Source: Eumeta japonica
Taxonomy: Eukaryota > Arthropoda > Insecta > Lepidoptera > Psychidae
Reading direction: 5' to 3'
DNA: 64,000 nt
Assembly: GCA_005406025.1 (NCBI GenBank)
Contig: BGZK01000146.1
Location: forward strand, 615,360-679,359
The stretch's first letter is position 1, and every line of letters begins with the position of its first letter. The translations under genes were made by a program, and so were the position numbers. The notes under the pieces are model-generated. The model saw only the letters and a program-made list of their open reading frames with translations. It ran no database searches and was not told the origin of the DNA. Shown here one piece after another: positions 36,701 through 43,110 of this stretch.

Positions 36701-37676
36701 AAGCATACAGAGCCTACTCCATTAATCTAAAGACGTTATTAAAACTTTTTTTTTAATCTTACCTATGACTCTAATACGTTAAAAACGAAAAAACTGACAC
36801 TATATTTGTCGATATCTCTTAAGCAGTTTTTGAGTTACGATTGACACGTATACATACATCATCTAACTAGACTGTTGCAATCAATGCTCTTTCTTTGATG
36901 CGTTTTGGTCAGGTAAAAAAGGAATCATTTGGCAGAAAATAGTTTGGCTTATTGTTATGTCAGGTTTTTATCTCTTCTGCTAACGGTTAACCCTTCACCT
37001 TTCTTATTTCAGACTCAGGAGCTCCGTTCTTAAAACTTCGCAAACCGGTCCAGTGCGGGCTGTGGGCTAACAATGGCTGTCGTTACTAACACGGTAATAA
37101 AGTCCCGAACCGGCGCCTTAACGTGCCTAACTTATTGATCAACTTGATCGTCGTCAGGATTCGAACCCGGTGCCTTTTCGTTTAAAGCCAACTTCACCAC
37201 TAGACAATTACGGTTAGAAAATACATTCAGTTAGGTAAAAACAATGTATACTTGTAGTTACTATTTCCAAAAAGAGTACAAAACCATCCATTTTCACTCA
37301 TACATCTATAAATTATTAATAAATATTAATTATAACTATTACAGTGCAACTATGATGTGAAGATCTAATTCTTTTTTTGTACTAGGATTATGATACAATA
37401 TCCTAGTAAGAGGTAAACGGTAAACGAATTTTTGAATACAAGCAATATTCCGGTTGTACGAATAAGACGTAACAGTCTAAAAGCCATTCCGTAAAAGCTA
37501 TTGACATGGAAATTACCTCGTTTTTGCCGAAACTAGCTGAGCCGGGTGCTGTGGATACTTCGAAGACGGCCGGTACGCGCGCGGGTATCAGCCGCGGGGA
37601 CTCGCCGCCGCCGCCCGCCGGCCCCGCCATCACTGACACCGCCCAAGGAGAGCCTGGCGACAAGACGGAGGCGTGT
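10795..37676 (-). CDS. jbug: Filamin, jitterbug type: C-terminal portion, 35 visible coding exons
   Basis: Filamins cross-link F-actin at the cortex and act as mechanosensitive scaffolds through rod-like arrays of Ig-like repeats of about 93 residues. Here 35 GT-AG exons on the - strand join into about 1,790 codons. They carry twenty filamin repeat ends, mostly of the form VPGSPF followed by alternating hydrophobic residues (PGSPFVCHV, PGSPFTCNVYD, PGSPFVLKV), and mid-repeat signatures such as AAGPGNLEV and FTPEEVGTHLVE. The protein ends GSPFPVMIFDTQEELRRYLQATAA at TGA 10795-10797. The jbug rather than cheerio assignment rests on my memory of that C-terminal tail and of the divergent repeats; the filamin family call is firm. 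The first visible exon starts within a split codon, so the N-terminal part (CH-type actin-binding domains in the full-length form) is upstream and was not found. All junction phases agree except exon 11 to 12, where there is an in-frame stop. Confidence 0.93.
11330..11850 (+). mobile_element. LINE fragment, 3' end of a reverse-transcriptase ORF (decayed)
   Basis: In broken + strand frames the peptide traces match the C-terminal part of a common lepidopteran non-LTR retrotransposon: YGSEC, RFGHLERMNENRL, then a Cys-bearing tail and a CGNM/VSAYP-like end. Frameshifts and stops interrupt it. It sits in the last filamin intron, antisense to the gene. A diverged copy lies at 25375-25755. Confidence 0.65.
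11954..12133 (-). CDS. jbug: Filamin visible exon 34
   Basis: 60 codons in phase 0: VYGPGVEPGVLATFQSRF, CDTRGAGAGQLTVRVRGPKG and DRTILCK. This is the most filamin-like block of the window. Donor gtaata. Confidence 0.95.
12698..12859 (-). CDS. jbug: Filamin visible exon 33
   Basis: 54 codons in phase 0: CELYEHGDGTFTLNVKPQEA, then LSVQFAGDHVPGSPFVLKV, ending APDPSK. Donor gtatag. Confidence 0.95.
13987..14162 (-). CDS. jbug: Filamin visible exon 32
   Basis: It begins GCPLTVKVSGGGEAGDASRV (repeat end and linker), then VVGREIRSWIDTRRAGPGEL and TAHCTGPNK. Donor gttagg, phase 0. Confidence 0.94.
14371..15020 (+). repeat. Diverged tandem duplication, ~348 bp unit
   Basis: Copy A (from 14371) and copy B (from 14719) share CTGCTARAAGTAC, TTAGAATTTTRATGAT, GTCAGTGACAAAATTAAA, TTTATTCACAA and TGTGCTTTATT in the same order and spacing. 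Both lie in the filamin intron between visible exons 31 and 32. I believe the unit belongs to a dispersed lepidopteran repeat. The small + strand open frames inside it (14518-14712, 14788-15021) are not treated as genes. Confidence 0.6.
15338..15511 (-). CDS. jbug: Filamin visible exon 31
   Basis: It encodes DGSAAGPGAPEASLTS, GLWRATYTPRRAGDHQL and LWAGRPVK. Donor gtattt, phase 1. Confidence 0.93.
15851..16063 (-). CDS. jbug: Filamin visible exon 30
   Basis: It encodes SVVTLAAPEGMTGEQELEL and YNGALVAGAPRRALLAS (a variant repeat end), then RVTLAGRGLAHAAPHTPAV. Donor gttaat, phase 1. Confidence 0.92.
16279..16307. repeat. Perfect 12 bp stem-loop in a filamin intron
   Basis: AAATGGCCATGT and its exact complement flank a 5-base loop (TTAAG). 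It lies in the intron between visible exons 29 and 30. No U-run marks it as a terminator and its function is unknown. Confidence 0.6.
16393..16537 (-). CDS. jbug: Filamin visible exon 29
   Basis: It encodes a Gly-rich opening (GGWGADGAGRV), then LVLDTSAAGPGTLECLLAG. Donor gttagt directly after CATCAGC gives the phase-1 exit that exon 30 needs. The better-looking stop point after GGCAG has no GT, so this end is slightly less sure. Confidence 0.87.
16811..16990 (-). CDS. jbug: Filamin visible exon 28
   Basis: 60 codons, phase 0 at both ends. It has an acidic insert (LTEGKEDDTDTG), then IPLVVGLYEVRISTAAG and LPGSPFSVK. Donor gtcagt. Confidence 0.93.
17130..17287 (-). CDS. jbug: Filamin visible exon 27
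   Basis: It begins GAAVLGSPISLGVLS (repeat end), then a serine run (ARSSSSARC) and GTGLAAAHVGKEAAFTIHC. Donor gtacaa, phase 0. Confidence 0.92.
17480..17644 (-). CDS. jbug: Filamin visible exon 26
   Basis: It encodes VDTKDAGSGELEVVCEALG, RVRLPVDLRD and SPAHYRLYITYG: the core and F strand of a repeat, Arg-rich. Donor gtacat, phase 1. Confidence 0.92.
18420..18548 (-). CDS. jbug: Filamin visible exon 25
   Basis: It encodes HLSKPLSGSPYTCESFD (repeat end), then SKVVISGLPTGNIIAQ opening the next. Donor gtaatt, phase 1. Confidence 0.92.
18639..18709 (-). CDS. jbug: Filamin visible exon 24
   Basis: The shortest exon (71 bases). It encodes CYQTKSGLLQAEFTITEVG, the E-F strands, with donor gtatta, phase 1. 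Confidence 0.9.
18801..18937 (-). CDS. jbug: Filamin visible exon 23
   Basis: It encodes SASGLGLYQAQVGKVASF and GRPAREFDVVVSGPGSRALP, the first half of a repeat. It exits in phase 2 at gtaatt, the only phase-2 exit in the gene. Confidence 0.92.
19228..19448 (-). CDS. jbug: Filamin visible exon 22
   Basis: It encodes SNAGAGRLSGRVTCAGQ, then ELVWHPARAAPHRISLYW and the degenerate repeat end GAPVQREPLIVDV. Unusually Arg-rich (SVRRRGGSR). Donor gtatac, phase 0. Confidence 0.9.
19751..19999 (-). CDS. jbug: Filamin visible exon 21, divergent repeat
   Basis: The longest exon (249 bases). It encodes VEVVSPNGALVSDV, GVLTFPASRVGRYVVRGS and GPLAEVEALD: a shortened repeat that lacks the GSPF strand and the AAGPG core. 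It then begins the next repeat (IKVLSVGDAIAHRPAIL). Confidence 0.88.
20364..20758. mobile_element. MITE with 23 bp terminal inverted repeats and TTA target duplication
   Basis: The left end 20367 (GGGGTCGTCCACATATTACG...) and the right end at 20755 are exact inverted copies over 23 bases. Both are flanked by TTA (20364-20366 and 20756-20758). A TTA duplication is typical of PIF/Harbinger-type elements. The 389 bp body has no transposase frame and carries a run of 13 G at 20634-20646. It is inserted in the filamin intron between visible exons 20 and 21. Confidence 0.8.
20833..20983 (-). CDS. jbug: Filamin visible exon 20
   Basis: It encodes ARGLYDVTFVPISREPHRV and NEQPVPGSPFVCRV, completing a repeat, then the short opening of the next (EPHTYVQV). 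Donor gttagt, phase 1. Confidence 0.93.
21107..21150. repeat. 13 bp inverted repeat, intron stem-loop
   Basis: TATTTTCTTGATG (21107-21119) pairs exactly with 21138-21150 across an 18-base loop, in the filamin intron between visible exons 19 and 20. It is probably a short foldback with no assigned role. Confidence 0.55.
21333..21496 (-). CDS. jbug: Filamin visible exon 19, with an acidic insert
   Basis: It contains LNLEESPDEERGVEVG, an acidic insertion between strands A and B, before RPVTFSVDAAGAGEGTLEL. Donor gtttct, phase 0. Confidence 0.92.
21581..21802 (-). CDS. jbug: Filamin visible exon 18
   Basis: It covers most of a repeat: EPSVYVSGPGGTSIRTRV, GRYTATYTPEAVGRHAVQV and HVPGSPFTCNVYD, then VRVTGLGPG opening the next. 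Donor gtgctt, phase 1. Confidence 0.93.
22481..22673 (-). CDS. jbug: Filamin visible exon 17
   Basis: It encodes FKPTEAALHTLSVRFNGHA and VPGSPFPCPVS, an Ala-rich linker (AAPAAADARA), then GAGLTSAPRGDPAEIQL of the next repeat. Donor gtgagt, phase 1. Confidence 0.93.
22943..23028 (-). CDS. jbug: Filamin visible exon 16
   Basis: An 86-base exon encoding AGNLEIIVAVNGRNVPNYV, the C-D strands of a repeat, and ending in phase 0 at gttggt. Confidence 0.92.
23981..24125 (-). CDS. jbug: Filamin visible exon 15
   Basis: It encodes GGHVEGSPFLVKAYS (repeat end), then ARVAVTDIAPGVVGRPVSF, the start of the next repeat. It exits in phase 1 at gtatat. Confidence 0.93.
24413..24508 (-). CDS. jbug: Filamin visible exon 14
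   Basis: 32 codons, phase 0 at both ends, donor gtgagt. It has an acidic stretch SAEDSGTGENE, then RYTISFVPIDVGDHSIE, the E-F block. Confidence 0.92.
24948..25117 (-). CDS. jbug: Filamin visible exon 13
   Basis: It begins GSPFVCHVSAP (repeat end), then ARVIGAGSGEAPDKVSVGD and YTFSVDSPAPPHVEVLGP of the following repeat. Donor gttact. Confidence 0.92.
25375..25755 (+). mobile_element. Second LINE fragment of the same family as 11330-11850
   Basis: It aligns along its length with the first copy: GAAAGTAGAATCAATG, TTTGGCCATCTRGAAAG, GTGAAGCAAGAGARATATGC and CCATGTGGAAAT. Same strand, same antisense orientation to filamin, with numerous stops. It lies in the intron between visible exons 12 and 13. 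Confidence 0.65.
26125..26420 (-). mobile_element. Degraded mariner-like transposase C-terminus
   Basis: On the - strand, broken frames read FEVTREEWHKCFQNRF, then MKKCINVNG, a stop, and YVEKQ. This resembles the K-C-I...G-Y-VEK tail of mariner-family transposases. The catalytic DDD part is absent. The call is tentative because only the tail is seen. Confidence 0.4.
26715..26882 (-). CDS. jbug: Filamin visible exon 12
   Basis: It needs one base from the preceding exon (G|TG GAA = VE). It encodes VETMAAGPGNLEVTVNGG, then YAISFTPRDPRPHTVEL and FNGDHVP, and exits in phase 1 at gtatgt. Confidence 0.92.
27131..27745 (+). mobile_element. Non-autonomous Tigger/pogo-type transposon
   Basis: The ends are exact 21 bp inverted repeats (CAGTGTAAACTCTTTATAACG at 27131-27151 and its complement at 27725-27745), flanked by TA on both sides. 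The 615 bp element keeps the start of a pogo-type transposase at 27511: MASKRKAISVDEKVCVI, then after a frameshift LSQSTVATIWKTKN, the CENP-B/Psq-like helix-turn-helix region. No DDE domain remains, so it would have moved in trans. It lies in the filamin intron directly downstream of the disrupted exon 11. Confidence 0.88.
27746..27791. repeat. (TA)n microsatellite
   Basis: 46 bases of uninterrupted TA abut the right end of the Tigger-type element. A shorter TA run at 27120-27130 abuts the left end, so the element inserted into a TA repeat. Confidence 0.9.
28023..28094 (-). pseudogene. jbug: Filamin visible exon 11 with in-frame stop and phase break
   Basis: It starts VYDVTAIRVKDVAHG in the correct frame from exon 10 and reads VGKPVTF, then TAG (28023-28025) directly before donor gtacgt. 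Exon 12 needs one carried base here, but this exon ends in phase 0. A one-base loss near the donor, relative to an expected TTTAC-G ending (family residues FTV), would explain both faults. A weak internal donor CCTG|gttaca would restore the frame while dropping four residues of strand B. It could also be a sequence error. Confidence 0.8.
28722..28870 (-). CDS. jbug: Filamin visible exon 10
   Basis: It encodes GPNGASVPAAV, then GVFKAEFVPRAVGEHRLNVL and SSPIPASPFHLK. Two in-frame acceptors exist. The one ending GGGGCAG (start 28870) restores the family-typical VEGPNG. The one ending GTTAG (start 28909) would add 13 residues containing VVSCKAIG. I chose 28870 on homology, although its polypyrimidine tract is poor. 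Confidence 0.85.
29880..30039 (-). CDS. jbug: Filamin visible exon 9
   Basis: It begins MRVPGCPLVLSV, a GSPF variant. A Gly/Ser-rich linker (SEGSGGGARV) leads into the next repeat, ending IEVNVE in phase 1 at donor gtaaga. Confidence 0.92.
30200..30345 (-). mobile_element. Second mariner-like transposase remnant
   Basis: The - strand reads EANEDVPKEDRANCFLQCF, then QRIQKCVNNEG, a layout like the C-terminal helix of mariner-family transposases (W/F-x-KC-x-x-x-x-G). Only about 45 codons are recognisable and no terminal repeats were seen. Confidence 0.35.
31265..31339 (-). CDS. jbug: Filamin visible exon 8
   Basis: 25 codons, phase 0 at both ends: GNARFTVSFTPTEACDHVVN, the E-F strands of a repeat, with donor gtatgc. 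Confidence 0.92.
31559..31738 (-). CDS. jbug: Filamin visible exon 7
   Basis: 60 codons, phase 0 at both ends. It begins GTPFVCKAYD (repeat end), then VNVTGGTLARVGVPVQLAV and AGEGNLEITV of the next repeat. Confidence 0.93.
32082..32290 (-). CDS. jbug: Filamin visible exon 6
   Basis: 69 full codons. It encodes LTVTVRGPRGEIPVRL and ASFTPRHVGPHTLTAHYN, most of one repeat, and ends IP at donor gtgaat so that GTPF begins the next exon. Confidence 0.92.
33301..33457 (-). CDS. jbug: Filamin visible exon 5
   Basis: It enters in phase 0 and exits in phase 1 at donor gttagt. It contains VDIKFNGEAVPSSPFVFHV, a repeat end with SSPF, and the start of the next repeat. Confidence 0.92.
33534..33607 (-). 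CDS. jbug: Filamin visible exon 4
   Basis: A short 74-base exon with acceptor TTTTGCAG and donor gtaaat. It encodes VDASAAGEGQLEISI, the conserved AAG-G-L core of a filamin repeat. Confidence 0.92.
34500..34620 (-). CDS. jbug: Filamin visible exon 3
   Basis: Donor gtacga, exits in phase 1. It encodes a variant repeat end, KLAAGPLVAKVYD (GSPF is replaced by AGPL), and the opening of the next repeat (LIRVTDLGNAIVGQQCQFK). Confidence 0.92.
35125..35250 (-). CDS. jbug: Filamin visible exon 2
   Basis: 42 codons, both ends in phase 0, donor gtgagt. It carries the middle of a repeat: VGVTVTAPSRRPV, then GVYRIEFTPEEVGTHLVE, the typical strand E-F block. Confidence 0.93.
35571..36090. repeat. 0.5 kb dispersed repeat, copy 1
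   Basis: It runs from TTTTGACGTGACAACGTC to CCGACTTTACAGGCAACC. An inverted, diverged copy occupies 49228-49688. Near each end ACGTGACAACG occurs in opposite orientation, so the element has short subterminal inverted repeats. Copy 1 contains an internal direct repeat (GGCACGCGTCCCTTCCACTC at about 35677 and 35745). It lies in filamin intron 1. Confidence 0.75.
36120..36321 (+). other. TATA box, short ATG exon and 65 bp intron-like unit, possible micro-gene
   Basis: TATATAAAG (36120-36128) precedes an ATG at 36206. The frame reads MDSLGNLNDF to a donor gtaagg at 36236. An acceptor TTAATTTACAG at 36290-36300 continues NANFAI to TAG (36319-36321). The product would be only 16 residues. It may be the relic of a gene or mobile element carried next to the 0.5 kb repeat. 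Confidence 0.2.
37010..37219 (-). mobile_element. tRNA-derived SINE
   Basis: On the - strand a tRNA-like head has an A-box-like TAGTGGTGAAG (37192-37202) and a B box GGGTTCGAATCC (complement of 37157-37168). A tRNA-unrelated body follows (AGGCGCCGGTTCGGGACT). The missing acceptor-stem pairing and long body make this a SINE rather than a tRNA gene. Confidence 0.65.
37517..37676 (-). CDS. jbug: Filamin visible exon 1
   Basis: Acceptor TATCAG, donor gtaatt. Its first base completes a codon from an unseen upstream exon. It encodes LSPGSPWAVSV, the last strand of a repeat whose start is missing, then the first half of the next repeat (ARVPAVFEVS). Confidence 0.85.
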
Positions 37677-37749
37677 CTGATACTGATGACGACGAACGTA
37701 GGGAGTGTTAAGGCGAAGGCCAAAAGATATTTCAAACAATAGAAGGTGT

Positions 37750-40330
37750 CAAGGCGTCAACCATTATCAGTCGCGAGGCGCACCACAACATCAAAATACA
37801 AGATAGCATCAACTGGCTGTTCAATGATGCAACAAAATGAATATAGTAAGTTCCGCGCAGCATTTACTCAAAACAAAAAGGTATATGTGTGGAACCGAAA
37901 AATGTTTGTGTATCGAAATCATTAAAATATCCTCTTATCAGTAGCGATTATAAACAATCCTATATGGATTCATATAGGAATGACAATTTCATTGAATAAA
38001 AATAAAGTTTTTAATTTAGATGTCAAAAAACAACAACATAGTAACTGTAAATCACCACGAGTAAAAATTACAACATAAAACCACATGTACAACAATCATT
38101 GTTTTGCAAAGCGATGATTTTACCTCTCACTTAACTAATATATATAATAACGTGCACCTCTAACAATTATAATTTTTCAATAAAGGTCAAATACTTCATT
38201 CTTGATAAAAGCCTTTATTCAAAGAATTTGGCAAATTCTAACGACCTTTGAAAAGTTGTAAATCTCATGTAGAGCCAAGTCAATTTCTCTTACAATTTAT
38301 AACATTCCGTTACTTAGTTAATTTTAAGTCTCTAAATTTTAATCTATAAGATTCTTCCCTTGGCCCAACATTACTTTATTTGCATTATCATAAACATACG
38401 GGCTTTGGAAATTCTAAGAATTTAAATTTAAAATATGCGCAATAAGTATTATTAATCAGTTTGTCATAAGAATTATATTACTTCTAAGTTAATTTTTAAA
38501 TACAGTTCATCTTAATATATAGCTAGAAGTTTCGGTACTGACATTACTTTCGGAACAGTTCGAATCAGATTTAAGAGCGAATGGAATCACGACGAGAAGA
38601 GACTTTCGTAAGAATTTTCGTTCTTTACCTTATACCCTTAAGGTTGAATTATCAAAAACTATATTTTACTTCATGCCTATCGTCACGCAACGAACCTACG
38701 TACTGCCCTAATTTCGTGTTATTGGCTTTGGTTTGACGAGTCAATCAAACGGGACTTCTGTTTTAATTACATTTAATTAAACACATATATAAAGAACGTT
38801 TTAGTTATAGTAAAAATACCTAGCTTATTTTCTCTATAGAAGTTGCAATCCCAACTTCGAGGAGGTAGAAGAGATAAATCACGAATTGTTTATTTTAGTC
38901 GTTAGTTCTTTCTACTCTAAACACGACGTGCGCATGCCGAGTTTCAACTTTCTAGAGTGACGAAATCATTTTTAGATCTAGCAGGAACCATAAAGATTCT
39001 GATGGGTATCGGCGAGTGAGTGAATTGCGTATTACAGAATTTTTCATATCAATAAAATGTAAAATAGCTATAAAACTGTGTAAAATTAACAATCTTGATG
39101 ATTGGAACTCGTTGAGACCCTTTCATGTCCCCAGATTATAATTAAATATACATAATGTAAATTATATATTTTTTATGTATTCAATATTAAAATTTGTTTG
39201 TTGTTACCGTACTATATAAAAATGTATGAACATTCAATAATCATATTTGTCTATATTAAATACGTTATGTAATCGTATCGTCTACACCCATCACAAAATT
39301 TATTTTTCTCTGGTAAATGTTAACACACTTTACATTGTCTCTATTTTTGTAAAATATACAGTTTATTGTGATACATTTGTAAATTGCTATATTTAATATA
39401 ACGATGCGTCCAAAATTGCTAAATCATGCCAACAATCAGACATTTTTATAGTGAAATAAACAAACCTTTTCCAGGATATCCGGACAAAAAAAAATCTTTG
39501 CTTTTACGTAAGAAGTACCCGAGTAATGTGAAAGCAACTGCATGAGAGCGCGTTTACATCTTAGGTAGATGTATGTATGCCCGCGTTGAGCACAATCCCA
39601 GTACGCCCGAGCGGCGTTTACGCATAACGTGATGACGTATTGTCGGCTCGGCGTGAACGCAGTTACAGGTGTATGGAAATTCGGAAGAGCGGGTAGGAAC
39701 CGCTAACGTTCGGCAATTCAATACAAGTCTTAAGTGAATGCGCCCTGATATCGAATACAGTGCTTAAGAAAAATTCAGTTTGATTTAACAGATTTGTAAG
39801 CAATAGAGTTTCGTAGCTAAAGACAAAAACGTTTATAGTAATAGTATATATGTGCGTTTCATTATATTTATACGTCCACCAGTATATCACATATTTAGAA
39901 TTCTGCCAATTTATATCGATTCTGACAAAATTATATGGGAAGAAGTCTCTGGGGGCGTCGTTGTATAGGTTTTTACAATACATTAAAAGGTATTAATGAC
40001 ATTTATTTTAGGTGATATTTTGCGGTTATTAGCTTTCAAAGTAGTTGTCTGTCCTCCTTCTAACTTTTGAACATATGTATTGGAAATGTAAAAGAAATGT
40101 AATATAAGAGTTTAATAAATAGATTATTTGAATAAAATCTGTTTACAAATTATGTAGATAACGACAATTTTCATTTTTCAATAGTAACTATTGAATCACC
40201 AGCTCGCGCAGGCAAGATGTAAATTTTAGTTGAGTGGGCAACGTATTTGTGACGTAATAGTTTTATAACAAATTGTTGAAATTACATACGTCGAAATATT
40301 TGTTTGAAGTAATGTATAACTACCAATTTC
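37750..40330. other. No gene supported
   Basis: AT-rich DNA upstream of the first visible filamin exon. I looked on the - strand for donor-bounded GC-rich stretches that could be filamin or calponin-homology exons and found none convincing. A CpG-richer patch lies at about 39560-39660. Confidence 0.35.
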
Positions 40331-40339
40331 GGTTCGTTT

Positions 40340-40400
40340 CGTTTATTGCCACGGAACCCTGAAAGCAGAAATCCGACTCTCTCCTTGGCCGGTGATTTTT
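40340..40400 (+). repeat. 3' tail of the lepidopteran CGGAACCCT repeat family
   Basis: ACGGAACCCTGAAAGC, then ATCCGACTCT and TTGGCCGG, match the common tail (ACGGAACCCTTCGTG...TCCGACTCGCACTTGGCCGG) that I know from many lepidopteran loci. A 5' portion of the same family is at 48715-48960. Confidence 0.5.
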
Positions 40401-41069
40401 GATAGGTATAAATATGATTTGTAACAAAAATCATTAAAGTCTATGTACTAGAATCGTGTAAAAATGTGTACTAGCTAGACACATAATCCGACGTATTAAG
40501 TAAAATTTAAAAAGGTCGCTAGACGGTCTAGCTGCTTACAACGTCGCGTTCCGCCGGCCATCATTCACTTTCGGCTTTCTTATACTTCTCGTTTCGCAAC
40601 TTCGTGTACCTGAATATGTCGTAACGTGATACGATCGAATTTAAGTAATTCTAATTACTTGTATCAGTTGAGCGTTATTTAATAAAATTAGTAATAATGT
40701 GGTGACACATATTACGTCATTTTAAAAATAAATGACGTAAAAGAAGAAATCAATGTATGTAAATAAGTAAATTATTATTTTATTTGAAATACAATAGAAA
40801 TTATAAAATAAACTTTATATTAATAATCTCTAACGATTAAAAAAGATGATTCAGTATTTTTGATTTAACAAATAAGAGCGCGGTACTATACAAAAACGCA
40901 ATATTAGCAATGAATGTTTCTATGCTTTTCGAAGAAGAAGACACTCTCTGTTGAATATTTAAAAATGTTGAACAAAAGATATGCTTCTCATTATTTATAC
41001 TAGAATCCGTGGTTTTGCCTATTTATATGCAGAATAAATTGCTTCGTTTTTTATATAGATCACATCTTA

Positions 41070-41245
41070 CTGTCGCTACTGATCTCGTTCCCTTCTTTAG
41101 CTAGATCCCGGCACGTTTTTGCCTTCGAACCTAGTTCCATTATACTCCGATCGCGATCCTAAGACCGGTTACGTCCTCGGTTCCAGGCCAACGTCTGGTT
41201 CAAAACCACGTTCACAACCCGATGCCGATCTCGGATCCTCGTCTT
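41070..41245 (+). repeat. Degenerate pyrimidine hexamer tract
   Basis: Units such as TGATCTCGTTCCC, CTCCGATCGCGATCC and GATGCCGATCTCGGATCC resemble the array at 5690-6575. Confidence 0.45.
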
Positions 41246-41559
41246 AATATTAAACATTGCATTTAGTGCGAAGGGTTTTGGCACATTCAATAATTAGTAG
41301 TAGTTTCGGATGAGGACGCCATTAGCTTCTTGTCTGCTGCACGATTAGTTGTTTTCCAATGCTGTACAAGTGCGCAGAACAATGTGTCAAAAGAGTGCAT
41401 GAAGATCTTAAGCGTTTCTCTGTGACATGTACTTATATATACATATGCCGTTTTATACTAATTGGACCACCGGTTGAAGACTGCAAGTAACAAAACAAGA
41501 TCTAGTTCCATATTTACAACAATATAATCTTTATATGTATAATTTTTTTGTACCTACCT

Positions 41560-42240
41560 GTGTTTGGGTGGGTCCCAGATGGTTTACAATTTGTTCCGGT
41601 AGGTGGCGCTGCGGTCAGGTTATAGGTTTTTTTTTTATTTTGACGAAATTTTTTTCGTTAGTCAGAATATATAACCCCAAATTTTCATACCCCAGCACCC
41701 TCTAACATTTTTTAATATTAAATCCCTAAAATTTTCTGAGAAGTTCAAGATAAATTGACCTTCTATAAATAATTCATAATTATGTTTGTACATTATAGGT
41801 GGCACTGATGTCAGATTCTGTAGTATTTGACGTATGCATTATGCTCAAGTCGTTTGCGTCGTTAGCTTGGCGTTGTTTTGACATTTCAATTTCTGCTCGT
41901 TGTGTTTCGAAAGATATAAAATAGTATATTTTCCCACGACCGTCGAGAAATCGCACTCGTTAAAATGACGAAATGAAAAGATTGAATGTCAATTTTAACG
42001 TCAGTTGTCACTTATTATATCGCTTAACGAAAAAATGTTTGCTGAACCCGCTAATGATAGGCAAGTCAACGTTCGGGCAGGACAACGCTTGTCGGGTCCA
42101 CTAGTTATGTATAGATCAAGTTATGATACATTTTACTTAAGTAAAAGTACATATTCAAAAATTTTTTTAAAGGTTCGAGAATCGTGTTTTTCAACCTTAC
42201 CTGACCTTATTTTTTGAAACTAATAATCGATTTAGAATTT
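41560..42240. repeat. Probable mobile-element debris
   Basis: Two related motifs 199 bp apart (AGGTGGCGCTGCGGTCAGGTT and AGGTGGCACTGATGTCAGATT) suggest a repeat. A 70-codon + strand frame at 42005-42217 has no recognisable domain. The nature of the element is unclear. Confidence 0.25.
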
Positions 42241-42779
42241 GAGAAGGCTACTACTGAATGGTTCTTTTTAATACATATTTTCTAGATATACGTCCAGCTA
42301 AATGATGTACTCAAAAAAATTAAACATATCGAAAAAATCTTTTCAATCATCGAAGGCTATGATTTCGAATATTCACTTTACGGTAACTTTATGATTAAGA
42401 AGAAAAACAAATCAGTGAGAAAAAAATATTAAGGCTAATGACGATTCGCAATTTAGCGCCGCTAATGCGCGAGTAAATTAAGGGTAGTCGAACATCGATG
42501 TCAATACAGGCGATGAATAATTTAAAATGCGACTGCGTGGATCCGATCGGTCGGATGAGGAGTCGAATTCGCTGTATTTAGTTTACATTTATTGGAAAAT
42601 ACATTATAGTCCGAATATTATACTGAGTAACCTAAAACCGTACGAGCGCACGTGGACGCGCTCGCTGCTAGGCTTCCGTGATCGATACTCTCTTCGATGT
42701 TGTGACGTGTTCACATTGTTACATCTATCTATTCCAGCCGCGGCTTCGCCCACGTGGACAAACACTGTATTTCTTCATC

Positions 42780-43110
42780 TTTTCTATGGAAAAATCTTGC
42801 TGCCGATCCCAATCTCGTCCCCGCTCTTCATTCTCTAATCTCGATGACACTTAATTCTGTTCCCCGTCCCTCGTCTAGTTACGATACCACTACCGGTCAC
42901 GGTTCCAATTTGTATGTTATTTTAACTTCACAATATGACAATTAACTAAGGTAAGCTTAAAGATATTGGCATTTGTGACATAAAATTTAATGCAACAAAT
43001 GCCAATGTCTCTAAGATTGACGATATTTTTACACGTTTAGTTTGTAACTTTAACAGTTAACAGTGAATTATTGTAAATGAAAGTTTTATGCACACCATTG
43101 ATACAGTTTT
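42780..43110 (+). repeat. Hexamer tract followed by a shared ~190 bp tail
   Basis: 42780-42910 is again pyrimidine-hexamer DNA. The tail 42915-43110 (TTCACAAT...AATTAACTAAG...CTTTAACAGTTA...GTTTTATGCACACCA) is shared with 57900-58065. Within it GATATTGGCATTTGT and ACAAATGCCAATGTC form a 15 bp hairpin. Confidence 0.55.
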